NCBI GenBank assembly: GCA_963816775.1
Contig: CAWFLX010000007.1
Span: 1-64,000 of the forward strand
Direction: 5' to 3'
Length of the DNA stretch: 64,000 nucleotides
Origin: JAFAXD01 sp963816775
GTDB taxonomy: Bacteria > Pseudomonadota > Alphaproteobacteria > Rhizobiales > Xanthobacteraceae
Shown: positions 46,238 through 55,414 of the stretch, in pieces
How positions within the stretch are numbered: the first letter of the stretch is position 1
How the letters are laid out: every line of letters starts with the position of its first letter
Translations under genes and position numbers: made by a program
The notes under the pieces: model-generated
What the model was told of the DNA's origin: nothing
Database searches by the model: none
What the model saw: only the letters and a program-made list of their open reading frames with translations

Positions 46238-46300
46238 GGGCCGGCCCATGTAGGCTTGCGATCAAGAAGAAAATGCATCGCATACGGGCGTCGCGTCACG
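46238..46300 (+). repeat. Leader repeat of the second Bug gene
   Basis: About 63 bp beginning GGGCCGGCCCATGTAGGC, matching 10854-10915. It ends 16 bp before the Bug start codon, immediately ahead of the ribosome-binding site CGGAGGGAC. It is probably a promoter/leader module shared by Bug genes of this genome. Confidence 0.65.
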
Positions 46301-46316
46301 CCGCGGAGGGACTCGC

Positions 46317-47297
46317 ATGAAACTTCCCCACCGTCGACATTTGCTGCGTCTCGCTGTGGGCGCGGCCGCGCTACCGGCGCTCGCGCGCGTCGCAGGGGCG
46401 CAGGCCTATCCGTCCCGGCCGGTGACCCTGGTGGTTTTCGTTCCCGCCGGCGGCACGCCCGACATCATCGCGCGGCTTCTTGGTCAAGCGCTGACGCCGC
46501 GGTTCGGCCAGTCGGTTGTCATCGACAACCGGCCGGGTGGCGGCGGGAACCTCGCCCTGCAGGCGGTGTCGCGCGCGCCGGCCGACGGTTACACGCTGCT
46601 GATGGTCGCAACTCCGCACGCGATCAACGTGACGCTCTATGAGAAGAGCACTGCCATTGTCACGCGCGACATTGTTCCGGTCGCGGGCATCAACAACGAT
46701 TCCTTCGTCCTGCTGACGAACCCGTCGTTCGCGCCCAAGACGGTCGCCGAGCTCATCGCCTACGCCAAGGCCAATCCCGGCAAGATCAACCTGGCCTCGA
46801 GCGGAACTGGAAACTTGTCTCATCTGAGCGGCGAGCTGTTCCGGATGATGACCGGCATCGAGGTGGTCCACGTGCCTTATCGGGGCACGCCGGCGGCGCA
46901 TTCAGCGCTTCTGGCCGGCGACGTGCACGCGATGTTCGATGCTATCGGCTCGGCGGTGCCGCAAATCCAGGCGGGCGCGTTGCGCGCACTCGGCGTGACG
47001 GCGAACGGGCGGCTGCGAGTGCTGCCGGATGTTCCCGCGATCAGCGATGTCGTCCCAGGCTTCGTGGTGACCGGCTGGCTTGGCATCGGCGCTCCCAAGG
47101 GGACGCCGGCCGATGTCGTCGAGCGGCTGCATCAGGAGATCAATGCGGCGCTCGCCGATCCGTCGATCAAGGCGCGGATGGCCGACCTCGGCAGCGAGCC
47201 GATCCCCGGTTCGATCGCCGATTTCAGCAAGCTCATCGCCGACGAAACCGAGAAATGGGCCAAGGTGGTCAAATTCGCCGGCATCAAGGCGGACTAG
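46317..47297 (+). CDS. Bug-family (TTT) periplasmic substrate-binding protein
   Basis: 326 residues with a good GGAGGGA before ATG 46317. A signal with Tat-like start (HRRHLLRLAVGAAALPALARVAGA) leads to AYPSRPVTLVVFVPAGGTPDIIAR. Bug blocks follow: SVVIDNRPGGGGNLALQAV, GKINLASSGTGNLSHLSGELF, VHVPYRGTPAAHSALLAG and WLGIGAPKGTPADVVERL. It is clearly related to the protein at 9839, and the two also share a leader DNA repeat. No TctA/B permease genes are near. Confidence 0.9.
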   Translation: MKLPHRRHLLRLAVGAAALPALARVAGAQAYPSRPVTLVVFVPAGGTPDIIARLLGQALTPRFGQSVVIDNRPGGGGNLALQAVSRAPADGYTLLMVATPHAINVTLYEKSTAIVTRDIVPVAGINNDSFVLLTNPSFAPKTVAELIAYAKANPGKINLASSGTGNLSHLSGELFRMMTGIEVVHVPYRGTPAAHSALLAGDVHAMFDAIGSAVPQIQAGALRALGVTANGRLRVLPDVPAISDVVPGFVVTGWLGIGAPKGTPADVVERLHQEINAALADPSIKARMADLGSEPIPGSIADFSKLIADETEKWAKVVKFAGIKAD

Positions 47298-47330
47298 ATA
47301 GAGCGTTCCCACGATTTTGCACTACGTCCC

Positions 47331-48699
47331 CTACCGCTTCCGCAAATGGAACGGCGCCGGATGGTCGGGTTGGGTTGTAATGACCGCCATCGGCAAGACC
47401 GGGCGCGCATCGGCGAGCGAAACCTGAAAGTGCCGGATCAGCGTGGCGAGCACGAGCGTCGCCTCTGCCAGAGCGAAGGTAGCGCCGACGCACACGCGTG
47501 GACCGGCGCCGAACGGCAGATAGGCCAAGCGCGGCGCCGGTTGTCCGTCCCCGAGAAATCGCGATGGCTCAAAGGCGTCGGGGTTACTCCACAGCGCTAC
47601 ATGCCGGTGCAGCACCCACGGCGATATCATCACCAGCGTGCCGCGCGGAATTCGGACATCGCCCACCGCATCGGCGCCGATCGCGACGCGGGCAATGAGG
47701 TATGCGGGAGGATAGAGCCTGAGCGCCTCGCTCACGACGGCACGTGTATAGGGCAGCTCGGGCAGCGCTTCGGCAGCGTTCTTTACCGTCAGTTCTACAG
47801 CGCACGCTTCCGCAAACACCCGCTCTTGCTCCGCCGGCGCGCTTGCCAGCAGAAACATCGACCAGAACACGGTGAGTGCTGTCGTCTCATGACCGGCGAC
47901 GATCATGGTCGCCACCTGATCGCGCAGCTGCGCGCGCGAGAACGCCGCACCGGTCTGCGGATCGCGCGCGGCAAGCAGCACGTCGAAGAGGTCACGCGGG
48001 CTTTCGCTCGCCTCGGCGGCAAGCCGCGCTGCAATAATTTCGTCCATGAGCGCGACCCAACGACCGCGAAATCGCATGCGAGCGAGATCGCGCAAAGTCG
48101 GGATCGTCGCGGGCAACAGCATGTCGAACAAATAAGGCCGCGCCAGCCGGACGGCGAACTGCGCCATCAATCGCCGCAGAGCGGCGCCGTAACGCTGCAT
48201 CTCGAGCGAGAACATGGAGCGCGCCGCAATTTCGAGCGTCAAGAGCTGGACCGCGGCGAGCAGATCGACGGGCCCGTGCTCGGCGGCCAGGCGGGCAATC
48301 GCCTCGTCGGCGGCTTCGATGACGTGACGCGCGAGCACCGGGACGAATGCGTGGTGTGAGCGCTGGCGCGATCGTGCGACGCTGATGCCGCCACGCATCG
48401 CCTTCGCTCAGGATCAACCCTTCCCCGACCACGGGGCGCAGGATCCGAATCGACGCCGGCGTGCGCCGGTAGTTGGCAGTGTTTTCCACGAGCACGCGCT
48501 GAATCGCGGCCGGCGTATTGAGCAGAATGCGCGTGCGGCCAAGAAATGACTGAACGAGCACATCCTCCCGATAGGCTCGCTTTGGCCAGATTTCCAACGC
48601 GTTCGTACGCACCGCTTTGAGGAATCCGTACCAGGAGAGTTCATTCTCCGGAATCGGCGGGAGCGGCGGAGCAAACGGCGACGCTTCATGCAAAGTCAT
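47331..48699 (-). pseudogene. Cytochrome P450, one frameshift near 48358
   Basis: A heme-thiolate monooxygenase of about 455 residues if corrected. From ATG 48699 (MTLHEASPFAPPLPP) the frame holds through VLVENTANYRRTPASIRIL and GDAWRHQRRTIAPAL, then loses homology at about 48358. Another frame continues HHAFVPVLARHVIEAADEAI with the I-helix VAGHETTALTVFW, the K-helix ExxR in SEALRLYPPAYL and the heme-binding FGAGPRVCVG (axial Cys). All catalytic landmarks are present, so a single indel is the only defect. No ferredoxin or reductase gene is adjacent; the substrate is unknown. Confidence 0.85.
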
Positions 48700-48990
48700 G
48701 GTGTCGATACTGCGCTGGGTTACAGATTTGTCCCACGCCGTCGAATAATTCGCCGCAGTTGAACAAGGCAGCGTCGTCACGCCCGCTTACAGGCGATCTT
48801 GCGCCGCGACGTGTTCAACAGGTGACATCACCAGAATTTTAGCACTCGCCGAATGTTGCCGCGCCCTACCGGCATGCAACCGGGGTAGAATAAATGGTGG
48901 GGTCACGGCATCGGGGGGCAGGTGCCATGCGGGGGTTGAGCCGACAGGGATAGAGACCGATGTCGTGCGGGTTGACGCGCCGCCGGGCGC

Positions 48991-49944
48991 TCACTCAATC
49001 GCCCGCGGAATGCGTGGCTTTCCGAGCGAGCATTCGAGCGCAGCGCGATCCCAGCCCGCGAGGTTGGCTGCCGCCTCGTACGTGCTTTGCAGGAACTCGA
49101 GAAGCAATGCATCGGGATCGGCGGCAGTCCGCACCGCGTCGTACGGCAGCAGGAACTCGCCGAGTTCCTGACTGAAGAAGGCGGCGGCCGGTCGCACGCG
49201 CGATTTGCCAAAGCCATCCGGCGTCGGATAGGCGTACGAATAGAATGCCGCATAGTCGATTGCACCGCCGCCCGGCCAAAAGCCGGCGCTGCTCACCTCA
49301 TGCGAATAGGCTTCTCGGGTGACCGCGTCCGGGAGGTGCGGGATGCCGCCCGGATGCAGCGGTGCGCGTCGGCCTGAGAAGCGGGTCACTGCGAAGTCGA
49401 AACTTCCCCAGAAGAAATGCACCGGGCTCGCCTTGCCGATAAAGCCGGTGCGGAACAGCTTAAATACGCGGTCGCATTGCAGCAGCACGCGCCAGAACCG
49501 TTGGGCGTAATCCGCGTCGTATGCGGCATGCACACGATCCTCGCTAAAGCGGATCGGGTCCACCAGCTCGTTGGGAGTCTCGTCGATGTCGACGTGGACT
49601 CCGGCCTCCGCCAAGGCAGCCTTGATGGCAGTGAAAAACTCGGCGACCGGCTGCGCGCGCAACGGAACCTTCAGCTGCCGTCCGTCGCTGGTATCGATGC
49701 GCAGAACGTGATCGACAAAATCGAATGCGATCTCCAATGCGCGTTCGCCGTCGTTGATCGGCGTCGTCGTCAGGCCACGTGCGGTGACATAGAGCGTGAC
49801 CTGCCAGGAATGATTGAGCCACGGCGTCAGCGACAGCCTGATCTTGCCGACGATCTGAGTCCACAGCTGCAGCGTAGCGCAGGTATCGCGCCAAGCCGTG
49901 TAAGGCAATTCGGGCCAGTATTTCTGGTTTGCTGTTGACTGCAT
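48991..49944 (-). CDS. DUF5996 family protein
   Basis: 317 residues, soluble, starting MQSTANQKYWPELPYTAWRDTCATLQLWTQI, whose W-P-x-L-P...W...T-L-H/Q-x-W-x-Q-I-V-G-K-I-R pattern is the family hallmark. Other blocks are KIRLSLTPWLNHSWQVTLYV, GLTTTPI, FELV-type strand segments, SPVHFFWGSFDFAVTRFSGR and FYSYAYPTPDGF. The aromatic, His-containing core suggests a small-molecule-binding barrel, but no reaction is known. It stands alone in the minus direction, before the kelch gene on the same strand. Confidence 0.75.
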   Translation of the reverse strand: MQSTANQKYWPELPYTAWRDTCATLQLWTQIVGKIRLSLTPWLNHSWQVTLYVTARGLTTTPINDGERALEIAFDFVDHVLRIDTSDGRQLKVPLRAQPVAEFFTAIKAALAEAGVHVDIDETPNELVDPIRFSEDRVHAAYDADYAQRFWRVLLQCDRVFKLFRTGFIGKASPVHFFWGSFDFAVTRFSGRRAPLHPGGIPHLPDAVTREAYSHEVSSAGFWPGGGAIDYAAFYSYAYPTPDGFGKSRVRPAAAFFSQELGEFLLPYDAVRTAADPDALLLEFLQSTYEAAANLAGWDRAALECSLGKPRIPRAIE

Positions 49945-49980
49945 TGGTGCCTTCCACGCCGCGCGCCAAAACCGCGCACC

Positions 49981-50961
49981 TCACCGCAACCGAAACAGCA
50001 GCAACTCGTCAGTCATGTCGCCGCCGCCACAACCCTTGTTGCCGCCGGCAAAATAGGCGCCATCGCCGAGGCTCGCACCGCCGAATCCGTGCCGTCCGAC
50101 CGGCGACGCCAGCGCGACCCAGCGATCGGTCTTGGTATCGTAGGCCTCGTTCTGGTTGAACGTGCGGCCGTTGTCGCACTCGCCGCCAACGACGAGGATT
50201 TGGTCGTTGACGAGCGCCGCCCCGGGCGCACTGCGCGCCGTGGGCATCGGCGCTGCCTTGCTCCAGCGATCGACTGCGGGATCATAGACGTCGTGCCGCG
50301 CGGTGTTATCGGTCGTGTTGTTGTTGGTACGCCCGCCGATCACGTGCAGCTTGCCGGCAGCGGCGACGACCGCGAGGTGATCGCGCGCAGCCGGAAGCGG
50401 CGCCGCCGGGCTCCATTTGCCGCTCGCCGGATCGAAGACCTCGTGGGTTGCAACCGTCACTCGATCGGGCCCGCGCCCGCCGATCGCATGGAGCTTGCCG
50501 TTGAGCGCCGCTACCCCGACCGAGCCGCGCGGCTTGGCAAGCGGCGCGAGACTGCGCCACGCACCGGTCGCCGGATCATATTCGAACACAGTGTCGAGGG
50601 CGCCGGAATGAATGTTGGCAGTGAAGCCACCGACCACATAGAGCTTCCCATTAAGCGCGCCGACCCCCGGGTGACTCGTTGCGCGCGGAATTGGCGCCAA
50701 AACCCGCCACTGGTCGGTTACTGGGTCATATTCCTCCGCAAGCGGCGAGGAGTCGCGACCAAGCGTCGCGCCGCCGAGCACATAGAGCTTGCCGTTGGCC
50801 GCGGCCATCGCCGTCTCGCCGCGCGGTTGCGGCAGGTGCGATTTGATCGACCAGGCGCCAGGCGGATCCGCCGCGCGAGCAACGAACGCGGCGAGACAGA
50901 GCGCAAATGAGATCGGAATGGCCAGGGCGGGGATAGTCGAGCAGGCGAAACCGTCCTTCAT
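49981..50961 (-). CDS. Secreted kelch-repeat beta-propeller protein
   Basis: 326 residues from ATG 50961, with a signal peptide (ALAIPISFALCLAAFVARA). Six kelch blades are visible, each with G-K-L-Y/H-V-x-G-G and a D-P-x-x-x-x-W turn: GKLYVLGGATL, GKLYVVGGFTA, GKLHAIGGRGP, GKLHVIGGRTN, DQILVVGGECD, DGAYFAGGNKG. This suits a single six-blade periplasmic propeller for binding, perhaps of carbohydrate or protein. It lacks the extra domains of galactose oxidase. Its start is about 20 bp downstream of the small gene at 51176 on the same strand. Confidence 0.82.
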   Translation of the reverse strand: MKDGFACSTIPALAIPISFALCLAAFVARAADPPGAWSIKSHLPQPRGETAMAAANGKLYVLGGATLGRDSSPLAEEYDPVTDQWRVLAPIPRATSHPGVGALNGKLYVVGGFTANIHSGALDTVFEYDPATGAWRSLAPLAKPRGSVGVAALNGKLHAIGGRGPDRVTVATHEVFDPASGKWSPAAPLPAARDHLAVVAAAGKLHVIGGRTNNNTTDNTARHDVYDPAVDRWSKAAPMPTARSAPGAALVNDQILVVGGECDNGRTFNQNEAYDTKTDRWVALASPVGRHGFGGASLGDGAYFAGGNKGCGGGDMTDELLLFRLR

Positions 50962-50981
50962 CGAATTGCGTCCCGCAACCA

Positions 50982-51176
50982 TCAGCGCGATTGCGTTGAG
51001 GTGCTGTGGGGGTGGCGGCGATCGCCACGCGCGTTGTGCTTGCGCACGTAGATGATGGTGGCGGACGGGTGTTCGTGTTTGACCTTCAATGCAGCGATTA
51101 ACGCATCCTCGGCCTCAACCTTGACGCTCGTCGATTGGGTCGTAGTCTTGATGCCGACCATGTACCACGGAGTCAT
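50982..51176 (-). CDS. Small hypothetical protein, 64 residues
   Basis: ATG 51176 follows a near-ideal AAGGAGGAACGCC. The peptide MTPWYMVGIKTTTQSTSVKV then EAEDALIAALKVKHEHPSAT and IIYVRKHNARGDRRHP reads as a compact beta-alpha-beta unit with a basic disordered tail. It is the first gene of a short minus-strand unit with the kelch gene. No family is recognised, but composition and start signal both support a real gene. Confidence 0.6.
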   Translation of the reverse strand: MTPWYMVGIKTTTQSTSVKVEAEDALIAALKVKHEHPSATIIYVRKHNARGDRRHPHSTSTQSR

Positions 51177-51409
51177 GGCGTTCCTCCTTGCCGGACCGAG
51201 GTTCATCGGGCCCAATGTACCCGATACGCCAACGCCTTGACCCATTTAAGACCAACCAACGGGCGCACGCCACTGGTTACCTCAAATGCGTCGCCGACCA
51301 CCCAGCCTTGCCCGAATGAGCGTGGACGAACGACGGGTGTCGGCGTCAAGCTGTTGTTGAAGGCGTTCGCTTCCGGTTTGCCGGAGCGACGAACGCGTGG
51401 GAGGACGCC

Positions 51410-53611
51410 ATGACAACGGAAATCCGCCTGCAGTCCGGCGTCGCGTTGAATGCCATCGCGACCGCAGCACTTGGCCTCTGGCTGGCCGGTACCGTTACGC
51501 CGGCGTACGCGCAGCAAGGCGCCGGTGCGCCCGCAGGCGCGACCGAGGTTGCCATCGACGCCGATGATATTGGCGGCATCGTTAGCGGATCCGGCGGCCC
51601 CGAGGCGGGCGTGTGGGTGATCGCCGAGACCACTGACCTGCCGACCAAGTTTGCCAAGATCGTCGTCACGGACGATGCGGGACGCTACGTGGTGCCGGAT
51701 CTGCCAAAAGCCAAATACAAGGTCTGGGTGCGCGGCTATGGCCTGGTCGATTCGCCCAAGGTCGACGGCGAGCCCGGCACACACCTCAATCTCACGGCCG
51801 TGAAGGCGCCGAACGACACCGCGGCCGCGCAGTACTATCCCGCCATCTATTGGTACGCGATGCTGGGTATTCCGGATCAGAGCCAGTTTGGCGGCAAGAG
51901 CGACATCCCGGAGAAGATCACCCAGGCGGATTGGCTGACCACGATCAAGAACCAGGCCTGCATCGGCTGTCATCAACTCGGACAGCTCGCAACCCGTACC
52001 GTTCCGGCAGCATTCGGCACGTTCAAGTCGGGCGAAGATGCTTGGATGCGCCGCGTCCAATCAGGCCAGGCGGCTGAACTGATGGTGAACCCGCTCGCCG
52101 GGCAGCTCGGCGGCGTGCCGTTCAAATATTTCGGTGACTGGACCGATCGGGTGGCCAAAGGCGAACTCCCGGCCGCGAAGCCACCGCGGCCGCAGGGGGT
52201 CGAACGCAATGTTGTCATCACTACCTGGGAATGGGGCGATCCGAAGAAATACCTGCATGACCTGATCTCGTCGGACCGCCGCAACCCGACCGTGAACGGC
52301 TATGGCTTGCTCTATGGTTCGCCGGAATACGCGACCGACGTTCTGCCGGTTCTCGACCCCAACACCAACAAGGTCGCGAGCTTCACAGCTCCGGTGCGCG
52401 ATCCGGAAATGCCGGAATCGCTCGGCCCCGGCCATGCGGCGATGGAGAAGCCGATGGCGCCGTCGGCCTATTGGGGCGACGAAAAGATCTGGGATACGCG
52501 TGTCAACAATCACAACTCGATGTTTGATGGGAAGGGCCGGCTGTGGCTCGCGGCGACGGTGCGCGCCCCTAAGGATCCGGACTTCTGCGGCAAGGGATCC
52601 GAGCATCCCTCCGCCAAGGCGTTTCCGCTGACCCGCAGCGCACGTCAGATCGCAATGCTGGATCCGACGACCATGAAATACACGTTCGTCGACACTTGCT
52701 TCGGAACCCATCACCTGCAGTTCGGCTACGATAAGAACGACACGCTGTGGACGAGCGGCGGCGGACCGGTGGTCGGTTGGATCAACACCAAATTGCTCGA
52801 CGAGACCGGCGACGCCGCCAAGGCACAGGGTTGGACCGCGCTCGTCCTGGACACCAACGGCAACGGCAAGCGCGACGATTACGTCGAGCCGGACCAGCCC
52901 GTCGATCCGACCAAGGACAAGCGCGTCACCGGCGGATCCGGATTCTACGCGGTGATGCCGAGCCCGGTCGACAGCTCGATCTGGGGCACGGTCGGCGTGT
53001 TCGGCGGCAGGGCCGCGGTGGTGCGGCTCGACCCCGGCTCGAACCCGCCGACCACCGCGCTTTCCGAGATCTACAACGTGCCAAAACCCTATTTCGGCAT
53101 TCGCGGTGGCGACATCGATTCCAAAGGCGTGGTCTGGGTTTCGCTCGGCAGCGGGCACCTCGGCAGCTTCGACCGATCGAAATGCAAAGGCCCGCTCAAC
53201 GGCCCGACCGCGACCGGCGATCATTGCCCGGAGGGCTGGTCGGTCTACCAATATCCCGGGCCCGGGTTCGACGGCATCGGCGAGAACAGCGCCGAGGCGA
53301 GCTACTACACCTGGGTGGATCAGCACAATACGCTCGGGCTCGGTGAGGACGTGCCGATATCGACCGGCAACCTCAACGACGGTCTGATCGCGTTCAAGGA
53401 CGGCAAAATGATCGTGCTGCGCCTGCCCTACCCGCTGAGCTTCTACGCCAAGGGCCTCGACGGACGCATCGACGATCCCAACGCCGGCTGGAAGGGCCGC
53501 GGATTGTGGACGACCAGCGGCGACCGCACGCCCTGGCTCAAGGAAGGCGGGAAAGGCACCAAGCCGCTGGCCATACATGTCCAGCTGCGGCCCGATCCGC
53601 TGGCGAAATGA
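51410..53611 (+). CDS. Secreted heme-c protein with carboxypeptidase regulatory-like domain
   Basis: 733 residues. Signal peptide (ALGLWLAGTVTPAYA), then a carboxypeptidase regulatory-like beta domain (~50-130: GGIVSGSGGPEAGVWVIAET, GRYVVPDLPKAKYKVWVRGYG). A single heme-c motif CIGCH at residues 184-188 follows. The remaining ~500 residues look like a propeller: KVASFTAPVRDPEMPES, TLWTSGGGPVVGWINT, GIRGGDIDSKGVVWVSLGSG, close to streptogramin-lyase-type blades. It probably acts in the periplasm as an electron-transferring binding protein or oxidase component. The substrate is unknown. It is transcribed toward the kinase-like gene, which converges. Confidence 0.8.
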   Translation: MTTEIRLQSGVALNAIATAALGLWLAGTVTPAYAQQGAGAPAGATEVAIDADDIGGIVSGSGGPEAGVWVIAETTDLPTKFAKIVVTDDAGRYVVPDLPKAKYKVWVRGYGLVDSPKVDGEPGTHLNLTAVKAPNDTAAAQYYPAIYWYAMLGIPDQSQFGGKSDIPEKITQADWLTTIKNQACIGCHQLGQLATRTVPAAFGTFKSGEDAWMRRVQSGQAAELMVNPLAGQLGGVPFKYFGDWTDRVAKGELPAAKPPRPQGVERNVVITTWEWGDPKKYLHDLISSDRRNPTVNGYGLLYGSPEYATDVLPVLDPNTNKVASFTAPVRDPEMPESLGPGHAAMEKPMAPSAYWGDEKIWDTRVNNHNSMFDGKGRLWLAATVRAPKDPDFCGKGSEHPSAKAFPLTRSARQIAMLDPTTMKYTFVDTCFGTHHLQFGYDKNDTLWTSGGGPVVGWINTKLLDETGDAAKAQGWTALVLDTNGNGKRDDYVEPDQPVDPTKDKRVTGGSGFYAVMPSPVDSSIWGTVGVFGGRAAVVRLDPGSNPPTTALSEIYNVPKPYFGIRGGDIDSKGVVWVSLGSGHLGSFDRSKCKGPLNGPTATGDHCPEGWSVYQYPGPGFDGIGENSAEASYYTWVDQHNTLGLGEDVPISTGNLNDGLIAFKDGKMIVLRLPYPLSFYAKGLDGRIDDPNAGWKGRGLWTTSGDRTPWLKEGGKGTKPLAIHVQLRPDPLAK

Positions 53612-53648
53612 TTAGGCCGCGGATCCGACGGGTCCGCGCTCGCTAAAA

Positions 53649-55046
53649 TTAGTGGTAAAGGTCGAGCAGGCGCTCGACGGTAGCGTTGATGCGGGCCAGA
53701 TAGGCGAGTTGAAACTGGGCGCCGAACAGCAACTGCAATCCGACGCGGTTGATCGCCTGCACCCTGATCTCGGAGCGGAAGCCTTCGAAAAAGGCATCGC
53801 GCTCGATCCCAGTCGATACGCCGCCTTTGATCAAAGCATCGCGCAAGGTTTCGACGTGACGATCGATCGCTTCACGCTCGGCTGTCGGCGGAAGCACGAA
53901 CGTCAGCAGTTCGACGAGATCGCGCGCCGCTGTATTGCATTGAGCGATTTCCCAATCCAGAACTACGATACTGGAGTCGGCGTTCGATCGCATCATGTGC
54001 TGGATGGCGCCGACGTCGGGATGCGCCCCATTTGCCTTCGCGCCGGGTGCAGGGGCGGAATTCTTGGCGGAAGGCTCCTTCGACTTGAGCCGCGGCAGCA
54101 GCCGGCGGGCGAGGCGCGTGTTTGTTGTCGCTTGGTGCTCGGCGTGCGCAGCACGGTCCGCGGCTTCGCCCTCGCCGGGCATCGACTTGGGTGGCATCGC
54201 CGTGCGAAAGCCGACGTTGCGTTGATTGAAGTCGTTGTGCGCGAGCGTCGCCGGCAACGCGTCCTTGACTTTGTGCCAATCGGACATCGTTTCGATCAGT
54301 GCGTAGCGCCGTCGCCACACGTTCTGCGTGATGATGTGGGGGAAGCGCGATCGCGCATCGTTCAAAAGCCCGCGCCACAACGATGTATCCGCTACCATGG
54401 CAGCGGTCGTCGGCCGCGGGCCAGCCCACGCGAGACTCTTGTCGTTCGCGCCCCAGAAAGCGGCTTGCCAGCGCGCGGCCACCCGCAAGGCGGCGTCGAT
54501 GGCGTCAGGCGGCCAATCCGCGCTGGCGCCGGTCGCATCAAGACGTTCGACGCCGGTCAGACATTCCAGGAACAACGCGTGCTCCCCGGTCTCCGGGTCA
54601 TGTGCCCATCCGTAGCAGCGCGGCAGCACCTCGCGCAGGACGTTCATCTTCCCGGCCAACTCATAGACATGGAGCTCGCGCTCCGCCGTCCGATCGAGTT
54701 CAGCGGCGGTCCGGTAATGGAGAAACGGCCGATCGAGCACCACGTGATTGCGCGCGGCGATCCACGGAATGAGGTTGCGCGCAAGCCCCTGACGCGGATT
54801 GACCTTCACGATGAGATCGAGAGTTTCCTGCGGCGCACCGCGCGCGCGCACGAAACGCGCGGTTGCCGGCACGACGCCGACCCAATCGTCCGGTCGTGTC
54901 ACCCCGTATTTGATCTTGATCCAGGGTTCGCGCTGTTCGTCATCCAGCGGCCGGCCGCCATCGAGTCCGGTCAGACAGAGTCCCGGCGCGCGCAACGAAA
55001 CGCGCAGCGCCGGCACCAGATGCTGCGCAATCAGCTTGAGATCCAT
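53649..55046 (-). CDS. APH-fold phosphotransferase (aminoglycoside/ecdysteroid-kinase-like)
   Basis: 465 residues. The N-lobe has KIKYGVTRPDDWVGVVPATARF and LDLIVKVNPRQG (candidate ATP Lys). The catalytic loop is LAHNDFNQRNVGF (~268-280, HxDxxxxN) and the metal-binding Asp is in SSIVVLDWEIAQCNTAARDL. Between them sits an unusual low-complexity insert of about 55 residues (many Ala, Lys, Arg, Pro), not expected in the family. Such kinases phosphorylate hydroxylated small molecules such as sugars, amino alcohols, steroids or antibiotics. The target is not readable. It is monocistronic on the minus strand. Confidence 0.75.
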   Translation of the reverse strand: MDLKLIAQHLVPALRVSLRAPGLCLTGLDGGRPLDDEQREPWIKIKYGVTRPDDWVGVVPATARFVRARGAPQETLDLIVKVNPRQGLARNLIPWIAARNHVVLDRPFLHYRTAAELDRTAERELHVYELAGKMNVLREVLPRCYGWAHDPETGEHALFLECLTGVERLDATGASADWPPDAIDAALRVAARWQAAFWGANDKSLAWAGPRPTTAAMVADTSLWRGLLNDARSRFPHIITQNVWRRRYALIETMSDWHKVKDALPATLAHNDFNQRNVGFRTAMPPKSMPGEGEAADRAAHAEHQATTNTRLARRLLPRLKSKEPSAKNSAPAPGAKANGAHPDVGAIQHMMRSNADSSIVVLDWEIAQCNTAARDLVELLTFVLPPTAEREAIDRHVETLRDALIKGGVSTGIERDAFFEGFRSEIRVQAINRVGLQLLFGAQFQLAYLARINATVERLLDLYH

Positions 55047-55414
55047 GGCCCTATCATGAAACGGCGAATGATCGCGCCACGCTTCGTCGCTCCCAGGTGC
55101 GTTACGTCCACTGTCCTGAATCCGGCAAGCTTGGAATTCCCCACTCGCCGCGTCCGCGCCGATTCGGTCGCAACGCGGATGTATTTCCTTGCATTAGGGG
55201 CCCGATCCGGCACCGCGACCATTATGCCTTTGGCCTATACTTCTATCGACGGGCCGTCCGCGGCGCATCAAATTCACCCCTGCGCCTGCCCCCTGCCACG
55301 TCTTTGCCCAAGATAGAGGTAAATGAATGCGGCGGCCATCCCTAAATCTCGGGTAGGTTAACCTTAAGCTACTGCTCTAACACAATAAATGATGTGAATC
55401 AGGTGACCCAGCCC
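55047..55414. other. Intergenic region before the molybdenum hydroxylase operon
   Basis: Divergent region between the kinase-like gene and the hydroxylase operon. Close to the latter are AGGTTAACCT (55350-55359, a perfect palindrome) and an A/T-rich stretch CAATAAATGATG, plausible promoter elements. No gene is supported. Confidence 0.35.
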
